DNA from: Vandiemenella viatica
Lineage: Eukaryota; Arthropoda; Insecta; Orthoptera; Morabidae
Reading direction: 5' to 3'
Assembly: GCA_031002005.1 (NCBI GenBank)
Contig: JARYHS010008074.1
Coordinates: 180,754,494 to 180,818,493, forward strand
DNA length: 64,000 nt
Under the pieces are notes generated by a model. The model had not been told where the DNA came from and ran no database searches. It saw only the letters and a list, made by a program, of their open reading frames with translations. The position numbers and the translations under genes were made by a program. Within the stretch, counting starts at the first letter, position 1. Every line of letters begins with the position of its first letter. Positions 1 to 12,988 of the stretch are shown here, in pieces.

Positions 1-1674
1 ACTTATTCTTCATACACACGTTAACATGAAGCCTTAAACAGTAGTTGTGTTGTAAGCTACATATTCTAAAAATTCTTTTTGGATATTCAGCCCTATAAGT
101 CCTTTGATGCAGGTTACAATTTTCTTTGCTGTATCCAAATTTCTCGGGTCTCAAACTGGGGGAGCGCGTCACTCTGATGCGACCGTTTTGAAGCCACACT
201 CTTACTTCTGGTGAAGTGTCGGTTTCCTGTGGCAGCTGCTCTTCTATAACCGCCGCCGGTAAACGGTTATCGCTGATTTCATAGTCACGTGCGCCTTCCA
301 CCAAGGTGGTGGGACCGACGGCGTGGTGGAGAAATGCGGGCAGGGGGGTGCGAGGCATGGTGGGGATACACGCGTTGGAGGGGATCGGTTGTTATTCGGA
401 ATTCACTCTTGCATTTTCTAGACGGAACTGTTTGGTTATTCTCAGTTGACTAATCACCGAGTTCCAAGATACGCGAAGTTAATAGCCATTATATCTGTTT
501 ACAATATCTTCCACGAGACGAATCTTTAAAACCTCCTTGACCACGCTATCCATTTGCGTGTACTAATATTCGTGTTCCTTCGAAGTCAAACCCGTGTCTT
601 TTCTCTATACTGTGTACTGCCACAACTGACTACGACACTTATCTATCATCAGGATTGCCAGCACATGTCAAAAGATATTACCAATTAGTTTATTCATATA
701 TCATAACTAAAACCCTGTTGGTTGAAAAGATCTGTTCTCCCACATATTAGCATTTCTGTACTCCATAGTTGAAATCGCCTTCCACGAGAAATTAATTTAT
801 CGAACCTATCGCTCTCACCTATTTCGTGTAGCTTTCTTACAGTTGTTGGAAACGCGAAACATCTATTATCCACATGGCTTTTGCCACGTGGCCTGAATTA
901 GCCATGGTCCTCGATCTTCTCTAGTCAATGCCATGTTCTCTTTAATAATCCAGACTTTGCGTTCGTTCGAGAGATTATCTGTCAGCATCCACCCTCACTT
1001 TTCAACCCATTCGCATATACATGTCATATGAACAACCACTGCCGATCTTTATTTATCTGTCAACAACTCTGACCGCTTGCCATCGGATGACAATGGCCGG
1101 CGCTGCTACCTGCCGCTTCTTACTTCAGATCCACAATTCTCCGTCTGTATCTTTCTCATATAGAATAACAAATAGCGTCAATTATTTTGTCATAAGTTTA
1201 CATGTGTACTGCACGTAACTATTTTATTTTAATCATTGTAGTAACATTATCATAAAACCACACTTGAAACCATTTAGAATCTTTTAAATTGTTATGAAAA
1301 ACCATAGGCTGGGAAGTACTTAGTAACATTAAACAACTGCAAATCTTCCTGCTCATTGCGTTTACTTGGCTAACAACGAAATTCGTCGAGATTTACAGGA
1401 TACGCTGTTCTTGCTTAAAAGAAGCTTTCCTACTCACTAGACTGTTTAATTAACTTTGAATCACAATCTGAATGTTCATACATTCGATAAATTAATACTT
1501 TGTTTCACCATTCTTGATCGTAATTCTAAAATAATTTGGTTTTAGGATGCGATCAAAGGCTTCCGATTCCTAATAATAAATGCTGACGTTTTATGTGACC
1601 TCCTTCTCCGCGCTAGAAGAAAGCCGAAGCAGTTCGGCTGAAACGACGGTATTTAATATAGAACGTGGCGCCAC
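1..1674. other. Unassigned intergenic DNA
   Basis: No reading frame of convincing length or family resemblance is seen on either strand. A short GC-rich pocket lies near 285-375. The small open frame near 1021-1218 has no recognisable motif and is probably chance. No tRNA-like or terminal-repeat signal was noticed. Confidence 0.5.
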
Positions 1675-3094
1675 CAGGAAAAATATGATTGAGAAATGCT
1701 CTAGATCGACCACTTTAAACCACCATAACTCCCACATCTAACCACCTTAGTGCTCGATGGGAGACTCGCGGACTACCACACACAAACACCAGTGATATGT
1801 AGTTGTGTTTGCAAAGTGAAATATAAGGACACACACATCTTTGGTAGAAACAACAAATACCTTCAGTCAGCCATTTTCAACCATCATATCTCCCACATCC
1901 TCACAGCTTCCGACATGCAACCACCATAGGGCACGATGGGACTCTTAAGGTTACTACCACACACAAACGCCAGTGTTATGCGCTAGGTAGTTGTGGCTGG
2001 AAAGTGAAATATAGAGACACACATGTCTATTTTTATATCGTGTCGACCACTTTCAATTAACATATCTACCAAACCCCCGCAGCTAGCGACATGCAATCAC
2101 AATAGGGTACGATGGAAGACTCCAGGCTACTACCACTCATAAATGCCAGTGGTCTGCGCTTGGTAGTTCTGTCTGCAAGGTGGAGTATAGGAACACTCAC
2201 ATATTTGGTAGAAATAGGAAAATGACCTAGATCGACCACTTTCAAACACCATATCTCTCACAGGTCACAGCTACCGACATTAGGCCAACGTTTTGCACGA
2301 TCAGTGAATCCATGCTACTATCACACACAAACACCAATGGTCTGCGCTCGGTAGTTTTAGCTGAAAAGTGAAATATAGAGACACACACTTCTTTGGTCGA
2401 AATATGAAAGTGCCACAGGTCGACCACTTTCATTTACCATATCTCTCACATCCCCACAGCTACCGACATAGCACCACAGTGCACGATTGTGAAACTTGAT
2501 GCTACTACCAAACACAAACATCAATAGTCTGCGCTATGCAATGTTGGCAGCAATGTGAAATATACGGAAATACATGTCTTTGTTCGAAATGCGAAAATGT
2601 CCTCGATTGACCAGTTTCAACCATGATATCTCCCATACCCTCACAGCTACCGACATTCGGCCAAAGTCGTGCGTGGTAGGTGACTCCATGTACTACGACA
2701 CAGAAACACCAGTGGTCTGCGCTTGGTAGTTTTTTCTTAAAAGTTAAATATAGGGACACACGCATCTTTGATCGAAATATGAAAGTGCCACAGGTCGATC
2801 GCTTTCAACCACCATATCTCCTATACCCCCATAGATACTGACATACAAACACCATATTGCATGATGGGAGATTTGATGCTACTACCACACACAAACACCA
2901 GTGGTCTGCGATAAGTGACTGTGGCAGCAAAGAGAAATATAGGGACACACATGTATTTGGTCGAAATATGAACAATCGGCCAACGTTGTTCACGCCGTGT
3001 AACTCTATGGTACTATCACAAACAAATACCCAGTGGTCCGCGCTGGGTAGTGGTGGCTGCAGGGTGAAATATAGGGGCACACACGTCATTTTTG
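1675..3094. repeat. Satellite array, ~185-bp monomer, about 8 copies
   Basis: Diverged tandem copies of one unit. The landmark CCACACACAAACACC and its variants recur near 1776, 1957, 2132, 2321, 2508, 2697, 2885 and 3016, giving spacings of about 175-189 bp and a short last interval (~131 bp), which implies a deletion. Other shared landmarks are GATCGACCACTTTCAA, CATATCTCCCACA and GTGAAATATAGGGACACACA. All copies point the same way. The small open frames across the array are by-products of the repeat, not genes. Confidence 0.9.
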
Positions 3095-3117
3095 TATATA
3101 TATATATATATATATAT
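3095..3117. repeat. (TA)n microsatellite
   Basis: Simple TA run directly at the right edge of the ~185-bp satellite. Confidence 0.9.
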
Positions 3118-3551
3118 TATTTTATTTTAAAAGTCTATCTGACATTTTCGTGATTCGTCTTTGTGTGATTTGATTCGTCTGTTGTGAAAGATACGTTTCA
3201 AATTTACTTCATTACCATAAAAAGTTTGTTTGGACGCTGTATTTCTAGTTTGTGCTTACCTCAGTACATATAAAACACGAAAGAAGTTGTTAATTGAAAC
3301 CAATCATGGCCATGATCACAGGGGGAGATAAAAAGGAGGATGTTACTTGTACATTAATCGGTTTATTAGTTCAGAAATTAGAACTTTAAATTCCGTGATA
3401 ACAATTGCTTATTTCCCTCGTTTGTTAAAGATGAGAGTATTATGTCAGAGAAACGGGAGAAACATGTATACATGGTAAATTATTAGTTCTGACTAGGTTA
3501 TGAGGCATGATGACAATTTCTGCCGACTGCATAATCTGTTTTTCTGGTAGC
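3118..3551. other. Unassigned intergenic DNA
   Basis: AT-rich single-copy-looking sequence. Nothing recognisable was seen. Confidence 0.4.
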
Positions 3552-3780
3552 CATGTAAGCTAACCTTGTAGTGCTACCGTCTGAGGGGAACCTGCAGCTT
3601 AACTAGCATCCGAACCATAGATGCGTTATTGCTTACTTCACAAGAACAAAACAAGCTTTGCCAGAGAAAAGGGAGGCGCTGCGGACAGCAGCCGAGACTG
3701 GAATTCAACCGAAAATTTTTAATTTTCTTATCAGATATCACAGAACCACAAGACCGCTAATCGTAGATGACTAATTACTT
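3552..3780 (-). repeat. SINE-like dispersed repeat, copy A
   Basis: Shares an ordered series of blocks with 50450-50690. These are a GCTAACCTTGTAG-type block, a GGGGAACCTGCAG-type block, a TTGCCAGAG-type block, and then a tRNA-like segment near 3690-3770. Read on the minus strand, that segment contains GGTTGAATTCC, close to the pol III B box. The family is therefore probably a tRNA-derived SINE on the minus strand. This copy is diverged. A third weak match to the first block lies near 16655. Confidence 0.5.
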
Positions 3781-4789
3781 TAAGCAATATCATGTTTGAT
3801 TCATAGGTAAAGAGTATTTTTAGTTTTAGATAAGACTTACAGTGTACGAACTAGACTATATACACTAAGGACGTTTCTGTTATAAAATACACATACGCCT
3901 CTTGGACAGCAATCATTCTGTATCTCAAAGAACCTGTTCTTCTACGGTGGAATTACTTCTCTACGATTCACAATTTCGAAAGAAATTCAATTCCTGAATG
4001 CTATGTATGCTGTTATGAGCGATCTACTGTTGTCAAGGTTTTTTTCTATTTTTATTTAAGTGTTTAGACATTTAAATTAGATCAACGCTTTTTCGTTAAG
4101 TCTAGACATTAACGGATGTTTGAAACTTAAGAACATAGCAACATATATGTTACTATCTACATAGTACATAAATGACTCCACGGAATGTAGTTCATAAATG
4201 ATTCTACAGACACATCTGGGTGAGGCTACATTCAAAGACTTTTGACTTTATCAACAGCAACATGCTGAAGACAGAGTTGTGGTAAAATGATGGCAAAATA
4301 CGGTTGATATTCGTGAAGAATAATGTTATATAGAGAAACTGTCGTGACCCTGCCAGCTGGCTGGTGAGAGCCGACAGGGTGAACTTCCCCTAGAGCCGTG
4401 GATAAGGGCCGATCTTAGAAGATCGACCATTGTTCTGATATAAATATTAGTCATAGGTTCCTACTGCAACACCTCACAGGTTATTTTGCTCAGTACATTC
4501 AGATATTAATAGTGGAATGGATGAGGAAGCTAGGATAAATTACGGTAAACAGCAGATGCATATTCACGCATTTATTTACATGAGAAATGACTGATGGGAT
4601 ATGTGAATATTTACATTGTTTAATTGGCTTTTAAACAAAACATTATATATGGGGTCAAGAACTAGGCGAGCATGTAACTGGTGGGCGCCTCGTAGTTTAA
4701 ACTAACTGGAATATTGATAATATCTCTACAAGACTATGCCCACATGAATATGACCAAATGATTGACCCTCTGACTATCGCAGCAGAGCC
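3781..4789. other. Unassigned intergenic DNA
   Basis: No supported gene. The stretch 4340-4440 is moderately GC-rich and contains a short palindromic GATCTTAGAAGATC, otherwise nothing was noticed. Confidence 0.4.
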
Positions 4790-5228
4790 CACCTTAGTAG
4801 CAGCGGCTGGCATCACCTCTTCTTCTCTTCGATCGCCACCAGGCGGCGCCGGCGACGACGCCCTCGGCGTCGATGTGGTACGTTGTAGACTTCTGGTTAG
4901 TGACAGACCAGCAGTCAACAAACAAACAAACAATTGAACTTCGTGGCGCCATGGGCAACCCATGGCGTCACTGGGCACTTTGGGCAGCTTTTGCCGCTCC
5001 TCTACCATATTATTTTAAATATTTCGTTTCGTACAGTTACTCGCTATATGGTAGTGTTGACCAGTCGCAGCAAATTCGGCGCAGGTCACGTGTCGCACCC
5101 AGGGCCGCCAGGCCGACCACGCCGCCCATCCCGCCGGCAGGCCCAGGTGCATCTTCCGGGAGGTGAAGGAGTGAGGGAGTGGGATTGTTGCCACCTAGTC
5201 AGTGATGTCAGTTCTTGTCCCTTGTCGT
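4790..5228. other. GC-rich pocket with overlapping short open frames
   Basis: Two GC-rich blocks (about 4795-4870 and 5065-5160) stand out in AT-rich surroundings. Open frames of about 100 codons overlap on both strands (4697-5008 minus; 4873-5166 and 4934-5239 plus), but none shows a recognisable domain. The last blocks read as low-complexity Arg/Pro/Ala. This could be a CpG-rich first exon or promoter, or an old repeat. The sequence alone does not decide. Confidence 0.3.
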
Positions 5229-5234
5229 CAGTTG

Positions 5235-5264
5235 GTTAGTTAGTTAGTTAGTTAGTTAGTTAGT
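5235..5264. repeat. (TTAG)n microsatellite
   Basis: About seven tandem TTAG units just right of the GC-rich pocket, with further imperfect units (GTTGGTTAG) to about 5290. Confidence 0.9.
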
Positions 5265-6257
5265 CAGTTGTTGGTTAGTCTATAGGTTAGTGTAGTCCTT
5301 TGATTGTTTGGTCCATTATTTAGTCCACTCCCTCAGAGGCAGGTGATTGGCAGGCAGCTTGTTTCCAAACTGATTTTGTTTGCTTAGTTTAGAAGTGAAA
5401 GTTGAAGTTTTAGCTTTATTTTTAGTTTTATTTTTATTTTTTTCGTGGACCAACAGTCAGCTGCCCCCAGGGTTTAAATAGAATCTCCCCTTCCTATTCC
5501 CAGTGTGTGGAGAGGGCAATACTCCTAGCTAACCTGCTGTATCAAGTCATTTTACTAGCTTGCAATAATTACTGGCGCTTGGCAACTGGCGACTTACAGC
5601 TTTCTGATTGGCGTGCTACTTCTACAGGTCATAGCTCCTATTGCTTAACTTTTCCATGCTCGCCCGCCCTGGAGACCTTCTTCGAAATTAATATGAAGTA
5701 TTTGTACAAGTGATCGACTAGATCACTACAAAACTATTTTAACCTACATTCAATAGAATGGATCTAAAGGTCATGTGAAATGACCATTGGTTAGAAAACT
5801 CAATGTTTGTGTTTGTTTTTAGATCTTGTTATCACTTATAGGTTATAGAGTTACAGGTGCGAACAGCTTTTCTACAGGTATGAAGAAAGAGTCCATATTT
5901 AATGAACACTAATAATGTAGAAAAATCTGTTTGTAAAGCAGTATGTGTTTTGTAAAAGTATTGAATAAAAAGTATAAAAACGAGAAATTTTACAGATTCA
6001 TAGCATTTTAAGGTCTTTACAAACATATATGTAGCAAGACTAAAATGAATTTGGGTAGCGGGTGTTCGTAATTTACATAAATTATTATTCATAATTGATA
6101 TTAATATTGGAAATTTTTTCTCAAACATGACAGATATTATAATTTAAAACAATTAATTAGAACGGAAAATTAATAAATTTCTAAATTAACATAAAACGTC
6201 ACAGAGTTTTATTGATCACGAACATTGAAACGAATGATTTCATTATCTTGAACGAAA
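5265..6257. other. Unassigned intergenic DNA
   Basis: AT-rich. The short frames 5507-5713 (plus) and 5832-6128 (minus) have no recognisable motif and no supporting splice or repeat context. Confidence 0.4.
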
Positions 6258-6720
6258 CTAACAAATCGCGATTTTTAAATTTTTAAAGAACATGATCACG
6301 AAACTGGGTGAAATTTCAAGTTGTATGTGAGTTTTTTCGTTGTGACATTTATATATCGATGAATTTGCCACATTACTGCGCGTTAGTGACGTCTTGTAGT
6401 GGTAAGAAAGTAACTGTCTGCGACTGCGAAATGTAGCACCGAGTAAAGTTTGCCTGGTCACAGCTCGCTCCGCGGTGAAAGACAGCCAAAAGACCCCACA
6501 GTGTGTCTGCTTCTTGGAAGTCGCAGCAGGTCGCCTCTCGTCCGTCTCAAGGCGGCTTCCCACGGCCCGTGAATTTACCGGCCGCGTCGGTTCAGCTATC
6601 AACAGCGGGCCGTGGGAAGAGAGCCGTCTGTGCTGGCAGTGATTACGCGCCTCTATCCGTCGCCCCGCCGGAAAGCATCAAACGCCCGGGTAGCTGAAAC
6701 GACACTAGGCAACGCGGTGG
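6258..6720. other. GC-rich pocket with a perfect 14-bp inverted repeat
   Basis: GC-rich block in AT-rich DNA. CTTCCCACGGCCCG at 6556-6569 is the exact reverse complement of 6606-6619, leaving a 36-nt loop, so the transcript could form a stable hairpin. The flanking short open frames (6258-6602 minus, 6503-6697 plus) overlap each other and are not recognised. It could be part of a MITE or a promoter-associated CpG island. Confidence 0.45.
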
Positions 6721-7240
6721 GCAGGTGGCTGCGAGGTGGTGAGGGCTAGGCTGAGGCTTGTGCTGATCCGTACAATTCGACTGCATGTGCCCTGGGAAGC
6801 CAACTTAAGACTCCTCACGAGGTGGAGTTCTTACAGGTGACGATGGAGACCTAATGAATGACCTATTCCTCTGTGAGGACGCAATTTTTTCTTGCCTTCG
6901 TGGTGAGGCAATTGTAACCAATACAGTCTTCGCGTGGTTGAATTCTGTTGGTCTATTAGTCACAGAGAATCAACAGTTTGGTTTCCGCAAACGGAAACTA
7001 GTACTGCGATTGCCACAAACCCTCGTCCCCTTTGTAGGTTTCTCAGTATCTGGAAATACAACGCACCTTACAAGAACCGTGTTTTGACGTAAGTTTCTAG
7101 GCTGAATGCTTCCACACATGCTCAAACTCAGCTTTCACAATTTCAAACATGTCCGTCAATGCACACGTTACAAGAGGGTATGGAATTACTTCTAGACTCC
7201 TCCCGTGGGCTCAAAGCTGTATGCACTTTGAAGTTTTGTT
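6721..7240. other. Unassigned intergenic DNA
   Basis: No family resemblance found. The open frame 6854-7087 is unremarkable. Confidence 0.35.
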
Positions 7241-7460
7241 TTAGCGTAGGGGCAGAAGCGCTAGCTCCACGTGCCGAAGGTCGCCGGTTCGCGTCCGGCC
7301 GCGGGTATGGGTGTTTAAGTCCTGTATCTGTGAATGTATTGTCCGTGCTGTGGTGTGTCTAATTAACTGGAAAAATTTCATACTGGAGATACTGAAAGCA
7401 CCGAGTGGAGTTGGCTGTATGGCCTCAGATGCCGAAAGCCATTGAGGAAAAAAGTTTTGT
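7241..7460 (+). repeat. Possible tRNA-derived SINE
   Basis: GGTTCGCGTCC at about 7285-7295 resembles a pol III B box and follows a stretch that could hold a degenerate A box (GTAGGGGCAGAAGCG). The downstream body has no second copy in this window to confirm it. Called on box resemblance only. Confidence 0.3.
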
Positions 7461-8112
7461 TTTACTGTTGCCCGCTGTTATTACTTGGATTCGGCTGCAA
7501 GTCCTTTCCCCCTAATCTTCCGTTCTCATTGTGGCTACAGATATTTGTCACCACTGAAAATTCTTGGAAGTGTTTCTTGAGGGTGAAATGATACAAGACA
7601 ATTAAGGCCAATGAAAATCAACTTATTTTTTATTATCATAATTGGCCATGTATTGATGTGGCTTTTTAAAGCAATGAACCCAAGTGAAGACATCACCAAA
7701 TTTGATAGGTATAATGGTCTTGAGCAAATTATCTACCCACTAACAACAGCGAACCCGCAAATGTCTCTATCGTCGGTTCAACGGCCTTCATCCTGGTTTC
7801 TGATGGTCTCTTTGACCATTTGTACTAGTTTCCAATCCCATTCCAAGTTGGCTGTTTTCTTCAGTCTCAAGACATCTTCATTTTTTTCCAGATGGCTTCA
7901 ACATTTCTAATCAATTTGATGATTTCCTTGGAAGAACACACTGGTCCACTGGTCGTAAACTGTTCATATTTGTGATTTGTGAACATACATGATGAACTCA
8001 GGACCGACTCGTTGTATTCGCTTGTATTCGCCGGTAGAGGAAGGGCCAGCAACCGAGGTACGTCGGTTACTAACCCGTCTACGACCGACCATGCGTATCG
8101 GACTACCAAACA
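7461..8112. other. Unassigned DNA left of the gap
   Basis: Contains moderately open frames on both strands (7611-7910 plus; the minus frame 7867-8112 runs into the gap). None is recognised. Confidence 0.35.
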
Positions 8113-9112
8113 NNNNNNNNNNNNNNNNNNNNNNNNNNNNNNNNNNNNNNNNNNNNNNNNNNNNNNNNNNNNNNNNNNNNNNNNNNNNNNNNNNNNNNNN
8201 NNNNNNNNNNNNNNNNNNNNNNNNNNNNNNNNNNNNNNNNNNNNNNNNNNNNNNNNNNNNNNNNNNNNNNNNNNNNNNNNNNNNNNNNNNNNNNNNNNNN
8301 NNNNNNNNNNNNNNNNNNNNNNNNNNNNNNNNNNNNNNNNNNNNNNNNNNNNNNNNNNNNNNNNNNNNNNNNNNNNNNNNNNNNNNNNNNNNNNNNNNNN
8401 NNNNNNNNNNNNNNNNNNNNNNNNNNNNNNNNNNNNNNNNNNNNNNNNNNNNNNNNNNNNNNNNNNNNNNNNNNNNNNNNNNNNNNNNNNNNNNNNNNNN
8501 NNNNNNNNNNNNNNNNNNNNNNNNNNNNNNNNNNNNNNNNNNNNNNNNNNNNNNNNNNNNNNNNNNNNNNNNNNNNNNNNNNNNNNNNNNNNNNNNNNNN
8601 NNNNNNNNNNNNNNNNNNNNNNNNNNNNNNNNNNNNNNNNNNNNNNNNNNNNNNNNNNNNNNNNNNNNNNNNNNNNNNNNNNNNNNNNNNNNNNNNNNNN
8701 NNNNNNNNNNNNNNNNNNNNNNNNNNNNNNNNNNNNNNNNNNNNNNNNNNNNNNNNNNNNNNNNNNNNNNNNNNNNNNNNNNNNNNNNNNNNNNNNNNNN
8801 NNNNNNNNNNNNNNNNNNNNNNNNNNNNNNNNNNNNNNNNNNNNNNNNNNNNNNNNNNNNNNNNNNNNNNNNNNNNNNNNNNNNNNNNNNNNNNNNNNNN
8901 NNNNNNNNNNNNNNNNNNNNNNNNNNNNNNNNNNNNNNNNNNNNNNNNNNNNNNNNNNNNNNNNNNNNNNNNNNNNNNNNNNNNNNNNNNNNNNNNNNNN
9001 NNNNNNNNNNNNNNNNNNNNNNNNNNNNNNNNNNNNNNNNNNNNNNNNNNNNNNNNNNNNNNNNNNNNNNNNNNNNNNNNNNNNNNNNNNNNNNNNNNNN
9101 NNNNNNNNNNNN
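8113..9112. other. Assembly gap, 1000 Ns
   Basis: Exactly 1000 unknown bases, which suggests a fixed-size scaffolding gap rather than a measured length. It lies immediately left of a long palindromic element whose left end it may contain. Every frame spanning it is an artefact. Confidence 0.99.
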
Positions 9113-9768
9113 GTAGAAACTGTGTATACATGCAGAATAGGTGTGATTAGAAGGCTGTGATTTCTTAGGGTATGGTTCCTACCTGCCGCCTTAAGACGGC
9201 GCCACCAGCGCACACAGGAAAAGAAAGTTGTAGGAGCGAGCAAATTTGAAATAGGAGCCCGCGCATTTGAAATACAATTTCAAGACGAATATCATACACG
9301 GTCAATAAAATCACCACCTTTTAAATTTCCAAGGGAACCATATTTTATTCGTATCACAAGTGTATTTTAATGAAGTACGATGTATTTCAGTAAATTTAAA
9401 AAGCCATATATACCCAATGTAATTTTCGCACTTGTTCTGCATTAGCGCCATCCAAACGCAACTTATACATGGTCAATAAAATCACCACCTTTCAAATTTC
9501 CAAGTGGAAACATGTTTTATTCGTATCATAAGTGTATTTTAATGCTGTACGAGGTTTTTCAATAAATTTAAAAAGCCATATAAACCTAATCTAATTTTCG
9601 CACTTATTCTGCATTAGCGCTGTGCAGACGCTACTTATACATGGTCAGTAAAATCACGACGTTGTAATTCCCAAGTGGAATCATGTTTTATTAGTGTCAC
9701 AAGTCAACTTTAATGATACACGATATTTTTCAGTAAATTTACTGAAATACATAGTATATCATTAAAGT

Positions 9769-12700
9769 GTAAGAGTTTGGGAGAGACTATACTAGTCTTT
9801 TCCAACCAAATGTCAACCTCTCCTTCACGTGGAGCACCCAGTTTGCACGGACGAGGCTCTGGCGACTGAAAGATTACCGGTATAAGGAGTCACCCACTGC
9901 TTGCCAACGGCCTCCGAAAGTAGGGCGGAAGAGCGGGGAGCGGTTCATGGCACCCTCTTGCCCTTGGGGTTTGAAACGGTCCCTAAAGGCGGATGAATCA
10001 GAAATGATCAACAGCATGGGGATGCAGAAGGCAACGGGAAACCACTGCATTAAAGACCCAAAGGGTATCCCGAGGACATGTAATCCTCTCAAATTACATA
10101 TATCATGATGGCTTCTTCCTTTGTAAAATATTCCGGAGGTAAAATAGTCCCCCAATCGGATCTCCGGGTGGGGACTGCTCAGGGAGGAGTCATCATAATG
10201 GATAGAAACATTCTATGAGTCGGAGCAGTGGAATGTTAGAAGTCTGAATAGGGCAGGTAGATTTAGAAAACTTAAAAAGGGAGATGGAACAACTTAAGTT
10301 AGATGTTGTTGGGATTAGTGACGTTAATGGTAAGGACGCACAGGATTTCTGGTCTGGGGAACACAGGATAATTAGCACACAAGCTGTCAATGGAGTCACT
10401 GGTGTAGGATTTGTAATGAAAAAGAAAGTAGGGAATCGGGTGAGTTATTATGAACAGTTTAGAGAAAGGATTATTTTGATGATGTTAGAAACTAAGCCCG
10501 TCCCAACCACATTAGTAAAAGTATATATGCCAACGTCACAGGAAGATGACGAAGAAATAGAAAAAAAATATACGCTGAAATTGAAGAATTAATCCAATAT
10601 GTGAAAGGGGAGGAAAATCTAATAATCATGGGTGACTGGAATGCAATAGTGGGAGAAGGAAAAGAGGGCAATACTGTAGGAAGTTTTGGTCTAGGAGAAA
10701 GAAATGAGCGAGGAAGCAGGTTGCTAGAATTTTGTGAAAGATATAAACTAGTAGTGGCGAACACACTGTTTAAGAACCATGCAAGATGAATATACACCTG
10801 GAAACGTCCTGGGGATACAGGCAGATATCAGCTAGATAATATCATGGTCAAACAGAGATTCAGGAATCAAGCTCTAGACTGTAAAGCATACCCAGGAGCA
10901 GACATAGACTCGGACCATAATTTGATAGTAATGAAGTTGCAGGCTGAAATTCAAGCGAATTAGGAAGCAGCAAAAGCAGAACAACGGAAACAATCTAGCA
11001 CAAGAGAAAAATTTGTAGAAACGGTAGACTTAGGTCTAAGAAGTAACTTTGAAAGGAGCTCAACCGAGGACGAACGGAATGCATTAAAGACCGAAATAAT
11101 GAAAGCTGGCAAAGAAACATTAGGCTTTAGGAAACAAGCTGCCCGAAAACCTTGGATCACAGAAGAAATTTTGGAGCTGATGGATCAGAAGAGAAGGTAC
11201 AAAAATGCTCAGGATGAAACAGGAAGAGAGCAGTACAGGCAATTTAGAAATCAAATAAATAGGAAATGCTAAATAGCAAAAGAAAAATGGCTACAAGAAA
11301 AGTGTGAAGAAGTAGAAAAGGAAATGGTCGTAGATGTTGTATATAGAAAGATCAAACAGAATTTTGGAGAAATGAAGAAAAGAGGTATGAACATTAAACT
11401 GCCGATGGGAAACCTCTTTTAAGCTCTGAAGATAGAGCTAACCGATGGAAGGAATACATTGAGAAACTGTATGCTGGGGACGACTTGAACAATAGTGTAT
11501 TGGAAAAGGAAGGCGATGTCGACATTGATGACTTAGGAGATCCTGTTTTGAGGACAGAATTTAATAAAGCTCTGAATGACTTCAAAGCAAATAAGGCAGT
11601 TGGAATTGATGAGATCCCTGCAGAACTTCTTAAATCTCTAGGAGAGGAAGGAATCGATAGATTATTCAAGCTGATATCAAAAGTTATGAAACAGGAGAAA
11701 TTCCAACTGATTTTAATAAAAAAATCATCTTCACGCTTCCAAAGAAAGCACAAGCAGACAAATGTGAAATTATCGCTCCATTAGTCTAACATCACATGCT
11801 TCAAAATTACTGACCAGAATAATATACAGGAGGATGGAAAGGGTAGTAGAAGAGATAGCAGGTGAAGATCAGTTTGGATATAGGAAAAATCGAGGTACAA
11901 GGGAAGCAATTCTGTCTTTAAGATTAATACTCGAAGGGCGGATCAAGAAAAACAAAGATACTTATTTTAAAGAAATCAGGTCAAAAGTATCGAGATAGAA
12001 GAATACTCTATAAACTATATAAGAATCAAGTGGCTGTAATAAAAGTAGAGAATCACGATAGACATGCATCAGTTAGAAAGGGTGTGAGACAAGGTTGTAG
12101 TCTATCCCCGTTAATATTCAACTTGTATGTCGAAGAAGCAATGAAGAAAGTCAAAGAAAAATTTCCATGTGGCATAAGTTTTCAGGGAGAAAAAATCAGT
12201 ATGCTACGATTTGCTGATGACATTGTCTTGTTAGCAGAGAGGGCTGAGGATATTGAGATGTTGTTGAATGGCATGAACAAAATACTGAAGGAAGATTTTG
12301 GACTAAATATAAATCAAAGTAAGACAAAAGTGATGAAATGTAGCAGAAATGATACCAATACTAGATTAAATATAAAAATAGGATCGGATGCAATAGGAGA
12401 AGTGAATGAGTTCTGTTACTTACGAAGCAAAATTACAACCGATGGCCGAAGCAGGAATGATGTTAAAAGCAGAATAGCACTAGCAAAAAGAGCCTTCATG
12501 AAAAAGAGAAACCTTTTAGTTTCAAATATTGATCTAGGAATTAGAAAGAACTTTTTAAAACTCTATGTGTGGAGCACAGCACTTTACGGTAGCGAAACAT
12601 GGACTTTAGGAATACCGGAAAGAAAGAAACTTGAAGCATTTGAAATGTGGTGCTACAGAAGAATGCTGAAAATTAGGTGGACAGACAAAGTAAGAAATGA

Positions 12701-12988
12701 ACGAGTTTTAGATATGATGGGTGAGAAAAGAAGTTTATGGAAGAAGCTTACACGAAGAAGAGACAGGCTGGTAGGTCATATTTGAGACATGCTGGATTGG
12801 TTAATTTGTTAGTGGAGGGAACAGTCGAAGGTAAGAACTGTTGAGGATGATAGAGATTAGAATATTTGAAGCAGATAATTGAGGACGTGGGTTGTAAGAG
12901 GTATGTAGAAATGAAGAGGTTAGCACAGGATAGAAGGGATGGAGGATTGCATCAAACCAGTCTAAAGACTGACGACAGCAAAAAAAAA
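9769..12988 (+). mobile_element. RTE-like non-LTR retrotransposon, nearly full length
   Basis: The insertion is bounded by an 11-bp direct duplication, ATCATTAAAGT, at 9758-9768 and 12989-12999, and ends in a short poly(A). About 450 bp of GC-richer 5' leader (9780-10200) precedes the coding region. Endonuclease then reverse transcriptase follow in order. The element lies inside the right arm of the foldback element and therefore inserted after it. A truncated 3' end of the same family lies at 25583-25725. Stops and frameshifts interrupt the frame, so this copy is inactive. Confidence 0.88.
10222..12786 (+). pseudogene. RTE-like endonuclease/reverse transcriptase polyprotein, broken
   Basis: The protein would nick target DNA and reverse-transcribe the element RNA at the nick. 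The endonuclease part is seen near 10284-10940: a WNVRSLNRAG start, the IIMGDWNAIVGEG motif (Asp/Asn of an AP-endonuclease fold), RNERGSRLLEF, and the late DSDHNLIVM motif. The reverse transcriptase follows. KAVGIDEIPAELL lies near 11590, VRQGCSLSPLIFNLY near 12085, and RFADDIVLLAE near 12210 holds the catalytic Asp pair. The thumb/C-terminal ALYGSETWT and a tail near 12780 come next. In-frame stops (for example near 10788 and 11270) and frameshifts (near 10590, 11770 and 11990) divide it. The nearest annotated relatives would be BovB/RTE-type proteins, often misnamed craniofacial development protein 2-like. Confidence 0.85.

Noticed and set aside
2242..3153. Several 60-98-codon frames
   Set aside because: They fall in the ~185-bp satellite and shift frame between monomers.
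7867..9243. Long open frames across the gap (both strands, up to 458 codons)
   Set aside because: They consist almost entirely of unknown bases. The real flanking parts are short and unrecognised.
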